A stretch of 64,000 nucleotides of DNA, taken from contig NZ_JAQMWQ010000010.1 of assembly GCF_030403775.1 (NCBI RefSeq), positions 93,008 to 157,007 on the forward strand, written 5' to 3'. Position numbers and translations under genes: made by a program. The stretch is from Paenibacillus sp. BSR1-1 (GTDB taxonomy: Bacteria; Bacillota; Bacilli; Bacillales; Cytobacillaceae). Positions 1 to 7,633 of this stretch are shown piece after piece. Position 1 is the stretch's first letter. The number at the start of each line of letters is the position of its first letter. Below the pieces are notes generated by a model that was not told the DNA's origin, searched no databases, and worked only from the letters and a program-made list of their open reading frames with translations.

Positions 1-29
1 TTATTAAAAAATTGTGGATGATTTATAAA

Positions 30-71
30 AAGGGGTACCCAGGTGAAATTTTATTTCATTGGGTACCCCTT
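30..71 (-). terminator. Intrinsic terminator of the ABC-F gene
   Basis: Twelve-base perfect arms (30-41 and 60-71, core GGGGTACCC) with an inner TGAAAT/ATTTCA extension (44-49/53-58). Read leftwards it lies just after the stop at 81 and is followed by a short U-run. Confidence 0.8.
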
Positions 72-80
72 AATTTTCAT

Positions 81-1634
81 TTAAAACACTTTCGTAGTCC
101 AATCCTCACAATTCCAAATATCGGTCGCAATTTCACGATAGAAATCAGGTTCGTGGGATACCATCAAAATACTTCCGCGATATGCCTTTAAAGCACGCTT
201 CAATTCTTCTTTTGCGTCTACATCCAAGTGATTGGTAGGTTCGTCTAGGATTAATAAATTCGTTTCTGTGTTTAAAATTTTACACAATCGAACTTTGGCT
301 TTTTCGCCACCGGAAAGGACTTCGATCTTACTTTCAATATGTTTTGTCGTTAAACCACATTTTGCAAGAGCAGCACGGACTTCAGCCTGATTCATACTTG
401 GGAACTCGCTCCAAATCTCTTCAATACAAGTGTTGTAGTTGGCCTGTTTAACTTCTTGCTCGAAGTAACCAATGTGTTGATACTCACCACGTTCCACTTT
501 ACCCGAAATTGGATCAATCAACCCAAGAATACTTTTTAAAAGAGTGGACTTACCAATACCATTTGCACCTACGAATGCAATTTTTTGTCCGCGTTCCATT
601 TTTAAATTCAGAGGGCGGGAAAGTGGTTCATTGTAACCAATAACAAGATCCTCAGCTGTGAAAATATAACGACTAGCTGCACGAGCTTCTTTGAAGTTAA
701 ACTCTGGTTTCGGCTTCTCTTTCCCTAATTCAATTACTTCCATTTTGTCGAGCTTCTTCTGACGAGACATCGCCATATTACGAGTCGCAACACTTGCCTT
801 GTTACGAGCAACGAAATCTTTCAAATCAGCTATTTCTTGTTGTTGACGCTTGTAAGCGGATTCTAGCTGTTGCTTCTTCATTTCATGAATTTTTAAGAAG
901 TTATCATAATCACCAACATAGCGATTCAACTCTTGGTTTTCCATGTGATAGATCAAGTTAACAACATTGTTCAAGAATGGAATATCATGTGAAATCAAGA
1001 TAAATGCATTTTCATATTCCTGTAAATAGCGCTTCAACCATTCGATATGCTGTTCATCCAAATAGTTCGTTGGCTCGTCTAGTAATAGGATTTCAGGCTT
1101 TTCTAACAACAGCTTAGCTAGCAAAACTTTCGTACGTTGCCCACCGCTAAGATCATCTACATCTCGATCGAGTCCAACATCGTCTAATCCTAGACCACGA
1201 GCAACTTCCTCAACTTTTGAATTAATTTGATAGAAATCATTACTATCTAAAGTTTCTTGTAGCTCTCCAACTTCTGCAAGTAATGCATCGATATCAGCAC
1301 CTTCATCACCCATTTTTGCATAAAGTTCATTGATTTCTGATTCAGCATCAAAAAGATATTGAAAAGCAGTACTTAATGCGTCACGCATCGTAGTACCTTT
1401 TTGAAGTACAGCATGCTGATCTAAATAACCAACACGAACTTTTCGTGACCACTCAACTTTCCCCTCGTCGGGCTGCAACTTCCCAGTAACAATATTCATG
1501 AAAGTAGACTTACCCTCACCATTTGCCCCAACTAGTCCAACGTGCTCTCCTTTTAAAAGTCGAAAAGACACATCATTAAAAATCGCACGATCACCGAAAC
1601 CGTGACTTAAATTTTTTACGTTTAATACGCTCAT
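81..1634 (-). CDS. ABC-F family ATPase (YfmM-like)
   Basis: A 517-residue soluble protein with two ABC ATPase domains and no membrane segment, the layout of ABC-F ribosome-associated translation factors. The first domain has Walker A GANGEGKS (36-43), signature LSGGQ (162-166) and Walker B LLLDEP (183-188). A charged helical linker (about 250-305) follows. The second domain has GANGIGKS (356-363), LSGGE (440-444) and LILDEP (460-465). From memory the length and N-terminus match B. subtilis YfmM (about 518 aa). ABC-F proteins bind the ribosomal E site and adjust translation, some giving antibiotic protection; whether this one confers resistance cannot be read from sequence. Monocistronic with its own terminator. 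Confidence 0.9.
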   Translation of the reverse strand: MSVLNVKNLSHGFGDRAIFNDVSFRLLKGEHVGLVGANGEGKSTFMNIVTGKLQPDEGKVEWSRKVRVGYLDQHAVLQKGTTMRDALSTAFQYLFDAESEINELYAKMGDEGADIDALLAEVGELQETLDSNDFYQINSKVEEVARGLGLDDVGLDRDVDDLSGGQRTKVLLAKLLLEKPEILLLDEPTNYLDEQHIEWLKRYLQEYENAFILISHDIPFLNNVVNLIYHMENQELNRYVGDYDNFLKIHEMKKQQLESAYKRQQQEIADLKDFVARNKASVATRNMAMSRQKKLDKMEVIELGKEKPKPEFNFKEARAASRYIFTAEDLVIGYNEPLSRPLNLKMERGQKIAFVGANGIGKSTLLKSILGLIDPISGKVERGEYQHIGYFEQEVKQANYNTCIEEIWSEFPSMNQAEVRAALAKCGLTTKHIESKIEVLSGGEKAKVRLCKILNTETNLLILDEPTNHLDVDAKEELKRALKAYRGSILMVSHEPDFYREIATDIWNCEDWTTKVF

Positions 1635-2191
1635 TTTTTTAACCCCTTATCTAATATCACATGAGGATATCTTACTAAAATTTAGCTGTTTTTTCTATCT
1701 TGAAGTTATTTTTGTGAAAAATGTAATTCGATTAAATTGAAGTCTGCCCCATCTTAATAAAATGAGATTATTGAAATAAATTTACTTGGACGTATATTGG
1801 GTAAAAGTCTATTATACAACCGAACCTGAAGGTAAGATATGAGTTATTTCTATTTGGGAATAACTGCAAAAAATGGTTAAGTTCTAAACTGAATTTTTTA
1901 AAACATGTGTAAATTCATCAACACCCCATATGTTGCAACATACATACTACACATGTGGAGCCCAATGATATTGCTGTATCTTCACAGTGGAATGCTGGTT
2001 TATGTGGTGGGGGTTAGCAGGAGATAGTTTGGTTGTACAGATTTTGTGAAAGTAAACTAAACATTTCCGATCAATTTGATAAAATGTGGTTAAGCATGGT
2101 ATAAGTGTAAAAGAAGCAGGGGCATCTTGCTTTTTATTTTTGGGATATGGAGTTGGCCTGGATCCCATAATGAGAGGATTTGAATTTAAAT
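1635..2191. other. 557-bp intergenic region with no convincing gene
   Basis: Holds no supported gene. Contains a 9-bp inverted repeat ACATGTGTA/TACACATGT (1903-1911/1948-1956) enclosing a perfect 14-bp palindrome (1929-1942), a possible promoter TTGATA-N18-TATAAG (2076-2105) and a small terminator-like hairpin followed by T-rich sequence (2114-2140), all upstream of the Dus gene. A 91-codon reverse-strand open frame here has no recognisable protein and poor composition, so it was not called. Confidence 0.5.
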
Positions 2192-3154
2192 ATGATAGAT
2201 AATTTTTGGCGTGATTTACCACGACCTTTTTTTATACTGGCACCAATGGAAGATGTGACGGATGTTGTTTTTCGCCATGTAGTAAGTGAAGCTGGTCAAC
2301 CGGATGTATTTTTCACAGAGTTTACAAACTCGGATAGCTATTGTCATCCAGAGGGCATGAAAAGTGTGCGTGGCCGTTTGACTTTTACAGAGGATGAACA
2401 ACCAATTGTAGCCCATATTTGGGGCGATAAGCCTGAATACTTTCGGCAAATGAGTATTGGTATGGCAGAGCTGGGATTTAAAGGCATCGATATTAATATG
2501 GGCTGCCCTGTACCGAATGTGGCATCGAGAGGGAAAGGTAGTGGCCTTATTCTGCGTCCAGACGTTGCGGCAGAACTTATTCAAGCAGCAAAAGCTGGCG
2601 GACTGCCTGTCAGCGTGAAAACACGTCTTGGCTATAAGGACGTTCAGGAGTGGGAGGAGTGGCTAACGCATATCTTAAAACAGGATATTGCGAACCTTTC
2701 TATTCATTTACGTACAAGAAAGGAAATGAGCCAAGTTGATGCGCATTGGGAGCTAATTCCGGAAATCAAAAAATTACGTGACCGTGTCGCACCCAATACG
2801 CTGCTAACAATTAATGGAGACATTCCTGACCGTCAAACTGGGCTGCAGCTTGCTGAACAATATGGTATTGATGGCGTTATGATCGGGCGAGGTATTTTTA
2901 AAAATCCTTTTGCTTTTGAAAAAGAGCCAAGAGAGCATAGCAGCAAAGAATACCTAGATCTTTTAAGACTGCAGCTTGATCTTCAGGATCAATATGCTGA
3001 AGTACTGCCACGTTCCATCACAGCGCTTCATCGCTTTTTCAAAATTTATGTTAAAGGATTCCCTGGAGCTGCTGAATTAAGAAATCAATTGATGAACACG
3101 AAATCAACAGATGAAGTGCGTGCATTGCTTGATAACTTTGGAAAAGAAAGTTGA
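2192..3154 (+). CDS. tRNA-dihydrouridine synthase (YfjN-type Dus)
   Basis: FMN/NADPH-dependent enzyme reducing specific uridines in tRNA to dihydrouridine. The TIM-barrel Dus hallmarks are present: the N-terminal [12 protein letters not shown]-binding start, the GCP motif with the catalytic acid cysteine (Cys105), SVKTRLG, HLRTR and NGDI, and the IGRGIF phosphate-binding loop, with a C-terminal helical RNA-binding domain. Length 320 aa is typical. I chose ATG 2192 over TTG 2180, because the GAGAGGA ribosome site directly abuts the TTG and because the family starts a few residues before FWR-LPRPFF. The sequence closely resembles B. subtilis YfjN from memory. Single gene with a terminator. Confidence 0.92.
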   Translation: MIDNFWRDLPRPFFILAPMEDVTDVVFRHVVSEAGQPDVFFTEFTNSDSYCHPEGMKSVRGRLTFTEDEQPIVAHIWGDKPEYFRQMSIGMAELGFKGIDINMGCPVPNVASRGKGSGLILRPDVAAELIQAAKAGGLPVSVKTRLGYKDVQEWEEWLTHILKQDIANLSIHLRTRKEMSQVDAHWELIPEIKKLRDRVAPNTLLTINGDIPDRQTGLQLAEQYGIDGVMIGRGIFKNPFAFEKEPREHSSKEYLDLLRLQLDLQDQYAEVLPRSITALHRFFKIYVKGFPGAAELRNQLMNTKSTDEVRALLDNFGKES

Positions 3155-3317
3155 TGGGACGAGGACAGTGAAATGAATTGATAGCAATACTTTTTAGTAA
3201 ATAACAAAAACTGTATTTTATCAGAAAGAATATATCCAATACGCGGATTCATTGCAACGCAAGAAGTATTGAGGGAGTTAATATTAAAAAGAGAATATAA
3301 AAAAATATATTTAAATT

Positions 3318-3345
3318 AGCCCATTCTTTAAGGATTGGGCTTTTT
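3318..3345 (+). terminator. Terminator after the Dus gene
   Basis: AGCCCA/TGGGCT arms with further pairing inside a single mismatch, followed by TTTTT. It lies 160 bp downstream of the Dus stop with nothing between. The rest of 3155-3563 shows only AT-rich leader sequence. Confidence 0.65.
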
Positions 3346-3563
3346 ATGTCGATAGGACATTAGTCCTATTTAACCGATGGTTCAATTCCAATATTACTCG
3401 ACATAATCCGTTAAACTTCGGGTGTGACAGGAAACTTTTTCTACATAAAATTACAATTATATTACATTAGCGACAGATTCATTGTTTTTCGTCCAATTGA
3501 ATTATAAACTAGGAATATATTAGTAATTTGATAAAATGATAGGTTACATAAGGAGATTTTGTG

Positions 3564-4748
3564 ATGATAAAGAAATTATTAAAATATACATTATCGGCTG
3601 CCGTCCTTGCCTCTGTGATTCAAGTAACACCTACTTTTGCTAGTCCAAATGATCCACCAGTAACACAAGGACAAATCGATGAGACAAAAGGACAAATTGA
3701 TGATTTTGAAACGAAGATTCAACAAATAGATGATCGAATCAGTCTTTCAATGGAGAAAAGCCAAAAGCTAAATGCTGATATTAAATCACAACAAGGAAAA
3801 ATAGTAGAAACAGAGGCTGACATTGAAGAAGCCAAAAAGTCATTAGATAATCACAAAAAAGTCTATTCTGAACGGCTGAAAAGCATTCAATTAGAGGGGA
3901 AACAATCACTCGCTGCATACGCCGAGCTTTTACTTTCTTCTCAAAACCTTTCTGAGTTTTTAACCCGTTTCACTGCTATTTCGACGATTATGGAAAGTGA
4001 CACAGCCCTGCTGAATGGTTTAAACCAAAAAGAACAAGAATTAAAAAATGCAGAGCAAAAATTACATAATGAATTAGACCAATTGAAAAATAGTCAAGCT
4101 GAATTAGCTTCCGCGCAACAAAAGATTGAACAAGATAAGCAAGAAATAGCAAAGGAATTGGCAGCCGCCAAAAACAAATTGCAAAACCAACAGGATCAAT
4201 TGGCTGAACAAAAAGCTCAGCAAGAAGCTGCGCGACAGGCGGCTCTATTAGCCCAGCAGCGAGCACAGCAACAACAAGCACAGCAAGCACAGCAAGCACA
4301 ACAAACACAACAAAAGGCTAAACAGCATACTTCGGTAAACAAAGGTTCAAAAACATCAACAACAGCTTCTGCAGCAGCTGTCCCAGCTAGCTCAGGAGAT
4401 GCAAGCGCAGTTATTGCATATGCTAAACAATTTTTGGGTGTCCCTTACGTTTGGGGCGGATCGACACCAAGCGGTTTTGATTGCTCTGGATTCACTTCCT
4501 ATGTGTTTAGAAATGCAGCTGGTATTAATCTTCCGCGGGTGTCACGTGACCAACAGAATGTTGGAACGAGAATTTCCCCGAGTCAAGTACAGCCAGGAGA
4601 TCTAGTATTCAGGGGTAACCCTGCCTATCATGTAGGCATTTATATTGGCAATGGACAATATATCCATGCCCCGCAAACAGGTGATGTTGTAAAAATTGCT
4701 AAATACGATCCATCAAAATTTTCTAGTGCTGCAAGAGTATTGCGATAA
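3564..4748 (+). CDS. Secreted NlpC/P60 peptidoglycan endopeptidase (CwlO/PcsB-like)
   Basis: A 394-aa exported cell-wall hydrolase expected to cut D-glutamyl-diaminopimelate bonds in stem peptides. Order: signal peptide (about 1-27, ending at TFA), two long coiled-coil stretches (about 35-225) like the PcsB/CwlO regulatory region, a Q/A-rich linker (about 230-253) and a Ser/Ala/Thr linker, then a C-terminal NlpC/P60 domain with Cys307 in DCSGF, His356 in HVGIYIG and His368 as the catalytic triad. The start is ATG 3564, 8 nt after AAGGAG; the GTG three bases upstream is also possible. In CwlO-type enzymes the coiled coil is controlled by FtsEX, an expectation from the family and not seen here. 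Flanked by its own terminator. Confidence 0.88.
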   Translation: MIKKLLKYTLSAAVLASVIQVTPTFASPNDPPVTQGQIDETKGQIDDFETKIQQIDDRISLSMEKSQKLNADIKSQQGKIVETEADIEEAKKSLDNHKKVYSERLKSIQLEGKQSLAAYAELLLSSQNLSEFLTRFTAISTIMESDTALLNGLNQKEQELKNAEQKLHNELDQLKNSQAELASAQQKIEQDKQEIAKELAAAKNKLQNQQDQLAEQKAQQEAARQAALLAQQRAQQQQAQQAQQAQQTQQKAKQHTSVNKGSKTSTTASAAAVPASSGDASAVIAYAKQFLGVPYVWGGSTPSGFDCSGFTSYVFRNAAGINLPRVSRDQQNVGTRISPSQVQPGDLVFRGNPAYHVGIYIGNGQYIHAPQTGDVVKIAKYDPSKFSSAARVLR

Positions 4749-4757
4749 TAGTATTCC

Positions 4758-4797
4758 AAAAAGCAAAGAAATCATAATCGATTTTTTTGCTTTTTGC
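4758..4797 (+). terminator. Terminator after the NlpC/P60 gene
   Basis: Seventeen-base arms (4758-4774, 4781-4797) pairing throughout with one G-U, 6-nt loop. The right arm is U-rich; the U tract after it is short. Confidence 0.65.
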
Positions 4798-4875
4798 GTT
4801 TAAATTTAAACTTTGAACAAGTGGATATCCATGATTAGATTTGAAAAAAATAATAGGGAAAAGGAGGTTATTCCT

Positions 4876-5100
4876 ATGGATTTAAATTTTTTTAATAAAA
4901 AAAATGAGGAACAAGAATCACTAGAACAAGTTCTAGAACATTCAATCGAAGTGGAAGAAGATCTGATGAGGAGCTATTTGATTACGGCAGAGAGGGTTCA
5001 CGATGATGATGAGTTAAAGGAGCGGTTAGAAAATTTTGCCGAAGGAAATGCGAAAAGGACAAAACAACTCCTTGATGAGTTAAACGATCGAAAAGAGTAG
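4876..5100 (+). CDS. Small acidic helical protein of unknown function
   Basis: 74 aa, starting at ATG 4876 with AAGGAGG 8 nt upstream; an in-frame ATG at 4813 lacks a ribosome site. The sequence is strongly charged (about one third Glu/Asp) and predicted as two amphipathic helices, with a pattern (HSIEVEEDLMRSY, then LENFAEGNAKR) loosely resembling a ferritin-like helix pair. No cysteine, no signal peptide, no membrane segment. I do not recognise the family. It sits alone between two terminators. Coding reality is supported by the ribosome site, the composition and its terminator. Confidence 0.65.
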   Translation: MDLNFFNKKNEEQESLEQVLEHSIEVEEDLMRSYLITAERVHDDDELKERLENFAEGNAKRTKQLLDELNDRKE

Positions 5101-5111
5101 TAAAATGAAAG

Positions 5112-5146
5112 TGGACCCTCACATCTAAGGAAGGGTCCATTTTTTT
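5112..5146 (+). terminator. Terminator after the small acidic protein gene
   Basis: TGGACCCT/AGGGTCCA arms (5112-5119, 5132-5139) followed directly by seven T. Convergent with adc on the other strand. Confidence 0.85.
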
Positions 5147-5158
5147 CAATAAGGCTAT

Positions 5159-5935
5159 TTATTTTTGACTGATTAATTCCTTTTTGTCAACGGATTGCTC
5201 TGCCGTAAGATAGTCATGGACAACTTTCGTACGAGGCAGAGAAAGGTCGGTGAGAATATGCGATGCAGACACAATTTCGAGCACTGGCAAATCAGCCATT
5301 GGTGCAAGCGCATGAGCAAATAGCTGCAAGCGGGCAGGGGAGGTCCAAGCGCCTTTAATCGTAATATCAGTAATTTCGCCGCGAACCAGCTCACAAATCC
5401 TCGGTTTCCCATCCTGGCCGCGTATTAGCTTTAGCATAAAATAAGGTTTGCAAATCTCTTCACGAGCCTGCTCTAAATCAATTTGCTGGTGCTTATATCC
5501 CATAGTAGCGGTAGCCACTCTTAAAGTCCCATAATCCAGCGTTCCCACTAACGTATCTGAATCTATGTAAAGATTTGGTTTTCCAAGTTTTTTCGGGTAA
5601 GCTCCAACTTCTCTCCCTGCTGCAATCGCAGGGTGGTTATCCACGTACATTGAGTGAACATAGTCCCCTTTTTCGCCGTTGAAACTTACAGGGATGACTT
5701 GACCAGACTCCGTGTAAGAGCCTAAGCCGGTTACGTCCGGCATGCGGATAACCTCGAACTTAACAAGCGGTTCATCAATTTCTAATGGCTCTGGAACAAT
5801 TTTTCTCAATGCTTCTTTATCAGTACGATAAACAATGTTCAAATATTCCCGGTTATTAAACCGATACGGTCCGCGCGGAAATGCCGGAGCATCTAATGGT
5901 GTTGAGATTTGCTTAGCAACTTGATCTAGTTTCAT
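5159..5935 (-). CDS. adc: Acetoacetate decarboxylase
   Basis: Decarboxylates acetoacetate to acetone and CO2 through a lysine Schiff base. Starting at the Met encoded at 5935 (258 aa), every catalytic position keeps the numbering of the Clostridium acetobutylicum enzyme: Schiff-base Lys115 and pKa-shifting Lys116 in AYPKKLG, plus Arg29, Glu61 and Glu76. Motifs such as FPRGPY, PEPLEIDEPLV, GSYTESGQ, GDYVHSMYVDN and TATMGYKHQ follow the clostridial protein closely. The ATG at 5947 directly abuts the GGAAGG ribosome site, so the inner Met is preferred. Transcribed divergently from the CoA-transferase genes, which can supply acetoacetate. A perfect GTCTAAAT inverted repeat (5998-6022) lies in its upstream region. 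Confidence 0.93.
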   Translation of the reverse strand: MKLDQVAKQISTPLDAPAFPRGPYRFNNREYLNIVYRTDKEALRKIVPEPLEIDEPLVKFEVIRMPDVTGLGSYTESGQVIPVSFNGEKGDYVHSMYVDNHPAIAAGREVGAYPKKLGKPNLYIDSDTLVGTLDYGTLRVATATMGYKHQQIDLEQAREEICKPYFMLKLIRGQDGKPRICELVRGEITDITIKGAWTSPARLQLFAHALAPMADLPVLEIVSASHILTDLSLPRTKVVHDYLTAEQSVDKKELISQK

Positions 5936-5997
5936 ATTAATTCTCATCCTTCCTTTGGTCCTGGGTCAAAACTCGGAGATAATATTATTTATTAATG

Positions 5998-6022
5998 GTC
6001 TAAATGAAAAATAAATTTAGAC
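5998..6022. promoter_or_regulatory. Inverted repeat in the adc upstream region, possible operator
   Basis: Perfect GTCTAAAT (5998-6005) and ATTTAGAC (6015-6022) with a 9-nt AT-rich spacer, 63 bp before the adc start. It overlaps the -35 region of a weak candidate adc promoter. It could be an operator or an RNA hairpin; no known regulator is recognised. Confidence 0.35.
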
Positions 6023-6112
6023 TAAAAAAATGCCGAAATGAAAGGGAAACACAATAAGAACAAAGAAGAAATTTGTCGAAACTTTTTTCAAAAATTATTT
6101 AATTAATAACAA

Positions 6113-6141
6113 TTGACAGAAAATTTATTATTTTGTTTAAT
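6113..6141 (+). promoter_or_regulatory. Sigma-A promoter of the CoA-transferase operon
   Basis: TTGACA (6113-6118), 17-bp spacer, TTTAAT (6136-6141), the expected start being near 6148, about 52 bp before the first gene. Confidence 0.75.
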
Positions 6142-6147
6142 AATAAC

Positions 6148-6165
6148 ATACCAACCGGTCAGTAT
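6148..6165. promoter_or_regulatory. TetR-type operator over the transcription start
   Basis: ATACCAACC-GGTCAGTAT, an 18-bp imperfect palindrome centred on CCGG with 7 of 9 positions symmetric. This is the general form of TetR-family operators (ACCnACCGGTnnGT). It begins where transcription should start, an ideal repression position. No TetR gene is in the window. Confidence 0.6.
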
Positions 6166-6199
6166 CAATACAAAAAACAACAACAAAGGAGAATGGATG

Positions 6200-6886
6200 A
6201 TGAGCGCTACAATTAATCAAATTGAAACACATGTCCAATTTTTATCCGCTGAAGAAGCTGTTAAACAAATTCCAGAAGCAGCTAAAATTATGGTGGGTGG
6301 TTTTGGCTTTCCCGGAATGCCTAGATACCTATCAAAGGCACTAATAAATAAGACAAACCTACATAATCTTACCCTTATCATGAACAGCCTCGGCAGCGTG
6401 TCTATCCTAAATGATTTGTTTGTACAGAACCGTATCAAAAAAGTGATTGGCAGTTTTTTTTCAACCAATAAGGATTTAGTAAAGGCTTATCGTGAGGGGA
6501 ATGTTGAGATTGAACTGCTACCTCAAGGTACATTTACTGAAGCCATTCGATTGGGAGGAGCGGGGATTCCAGCTTTTTATACTCCGACTGGCGCGGGCAC
6601 GGATTTGGCAAAAGGAAAAGAAATTCGTGTCTTTAATGGCCGCGAACATGTTCTTGAACAATCTTTAACAGCTGATGTAGCGATCATCAGGGCACATAAA
6701 GCGGATAAGGCTGGTAATCTTGTCTACAAAAAAACAGCTCAGAATTTCAATCCAGTAATGGCGACCGCTGCGAAACTAACAATTGTAGAAGTAGATGAAA
6801 TTGTTGAAATTGGAGAGCTTGATCCAGATTCAATCGTTACACCATTTATCTTTGTGGATATCGTTGTGAAGAGGGAGGAAATTTAA
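6200..6886 (+). CDS. 3-oxoacid/acetoacetate CoA-transferase subunit A
   Basis: Alpha subunit (228 aa) of a family I CoA transferase (ScoA/AtoD/CtfA type) moving CoA between acetoacetate and an acyl donor such as acetyl-, butyryl- or succinyl-CoA. Seen: a Gly-rich VGGFGFPGMP loop near residue 30, GSFFSTNKDL, ELLPQGTFTEAIRLGGAGIPAFYTPTG and ADVAIIRAHKADKAGN, all typical of the subunit. Start: ATG 6200, 8 nt from AGGAG; ATG 6197 is an alternative. The gene for subunit B starts 1 nt after the stop, so the two are certainly co-transcribed. The adjacent divergent adc suggests acetoacetyl-CoA to acetoacetate to acetone, although succinyl-CoA-dependent ketone-body use is equally compatible. CoA donor specificity cannot be read from sequence. 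Confidence 0.92.
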   Translation: MSATINQIETHVQFLSAEEAVKQIPEAAKIMVGGFGFPGMPRYLSKALINKTNLHNLTLIMNSLGSVSILNDLFVQNRIKKVIGSFFSTNKDLVKAYREGNVEIELLPQGTFTEAIRLGGAGIPAFYTPTGAGTDLAKGKEIRVFNGREHVLEQSLTADVAIIRAHKADKAGNLVYKKTAQNFNPVMATAAKLTIVEVDEIVEIGELDPDSIVTPFIFVDIVVKREEI

Positions 6887-6887
6887 A

Positions 6888-7592
6888 ATGAGTGATTCAA
6901 TTAAGCATTACATTGCATGGCGATGCGCACAAGAATTAAAATCAGGTGTTGTGAATCTTGGAATAGGAATCCCTACCTTGGTTGCCGATTATTTACCGAA
7001 GGGCCGGATCACCCTGCATTCTGAAAATGGCATTCTTGGGGTTGGACCAGAGCCGGGGCCAGATGAGATCGTACAGAATGTCGATCAAATGGACTTGGTA
7101 AATGCTTCAGGTGTACAACCTATTACGGCTTTGCCTCATGCTTCATACTTTGATAGTTCCCTATCATTTGCGATCATGCGAGGAGGACATTTGGATGCTA
7201 CAGTAATCGGTGCCCTGCAGGTATCTGAAGGCGGGGATATTGCAAGCTGGGCTGTACCAGGGAAGGATGTTCTCGGGGTCGGCGGCGCAATGGATCTGGT
7301 AATTGGAGCTAAACGTGTAATCGCGGCCATGTCTCATCTTTCACCTAAAGGAGAACCGAAAATTCTTCAAGAGTGCACCTATCCTCTAACTGCAAAGAAT
7401 AGAGTGGATACTATTGTCACCGAATATGCCGTATTCAAATTCCGTGAGGGGCGTTTATGGTTAGTAGAATTGGTAGATGAACTTACCTTAGAACAATTGA
7501 AGGAAATGACACCTGCTTCATATGAGATTGCAGATGATTTTCAATGGGTTCAAAGAAAAGAATTAGTAAAAAAAGAGCTAGTCTTAAAATAA
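6888..7592 (+). CDS. 3-oxoacid/acetoacetate CoA-transferase subunit B
   Basis: Beta subunit (234 aa) carrying the catalytic glutamate that forms the enzyme-CoA thioester: Glu46 in SENGILGVGP. Also present are VNLGIGIPTLV, the GGHLD segment and the PGKDVLGVGGAMDLV stretch typical of ScoB/AtoA/CtfB. Start ATG 6888 with GGGAGGAA upstream, separated by one base from subunit A, consistent with equal synthesis of both subunits. Followed by a bidirectional terminator shared with dtpT. Confidence 0.92.
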   Translation: MSDSIKHYIAWRCAQELKSGVVNLGIGIPTLVADYLPKGRITLHSENGILGVGPEPGPDEIVQNVDQMDLVNASGVQPITALPHASYFDSSLSFAIMRGGHLDATVIGALQVSEGGDIASWAVPGKDVLGVGGAMDLVIGAKRVIAAMSHLSPKGEPKILQECTYPLTAKNRVDTIVTEYAVFKFREGRLWLVELVDELTLEQLKEMTPASYEIADDFQWVQRKELVKKELVLK

Positions 7593-7594
7593 AC

Positions 7595-7625
7595 AAAAGG
7601 CTGTTGATTCGCTCAACAGCCTTTT
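7595..7625. terminator. Bidirectional terminator between the CoA-transferase operon and dtpT
   Basis: Perfect 13-bp stem (7595-7607/7613-7625, core AAGGCTGTTGA) with loop TTCGC and T/A tracts on both sides, between convergent stops. Confidence 0.85.
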
Positions 7626-7633
7626 ATCTTTAA

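Noticed and set aside
1947..2222. 91-codon reverse-strand open frame
   Set aside because: Overlaps the Dus start, has no ribosome site, and its conceptual protein has no recognisable pattern.
3988..4308. Reverse-strand hydrophobic open frame inside the NlpC/P60 gene
   Set aside because: It is the complement of the Gln/Ala-rich coding repeat; the forward frame has domain and catalytic-site support.
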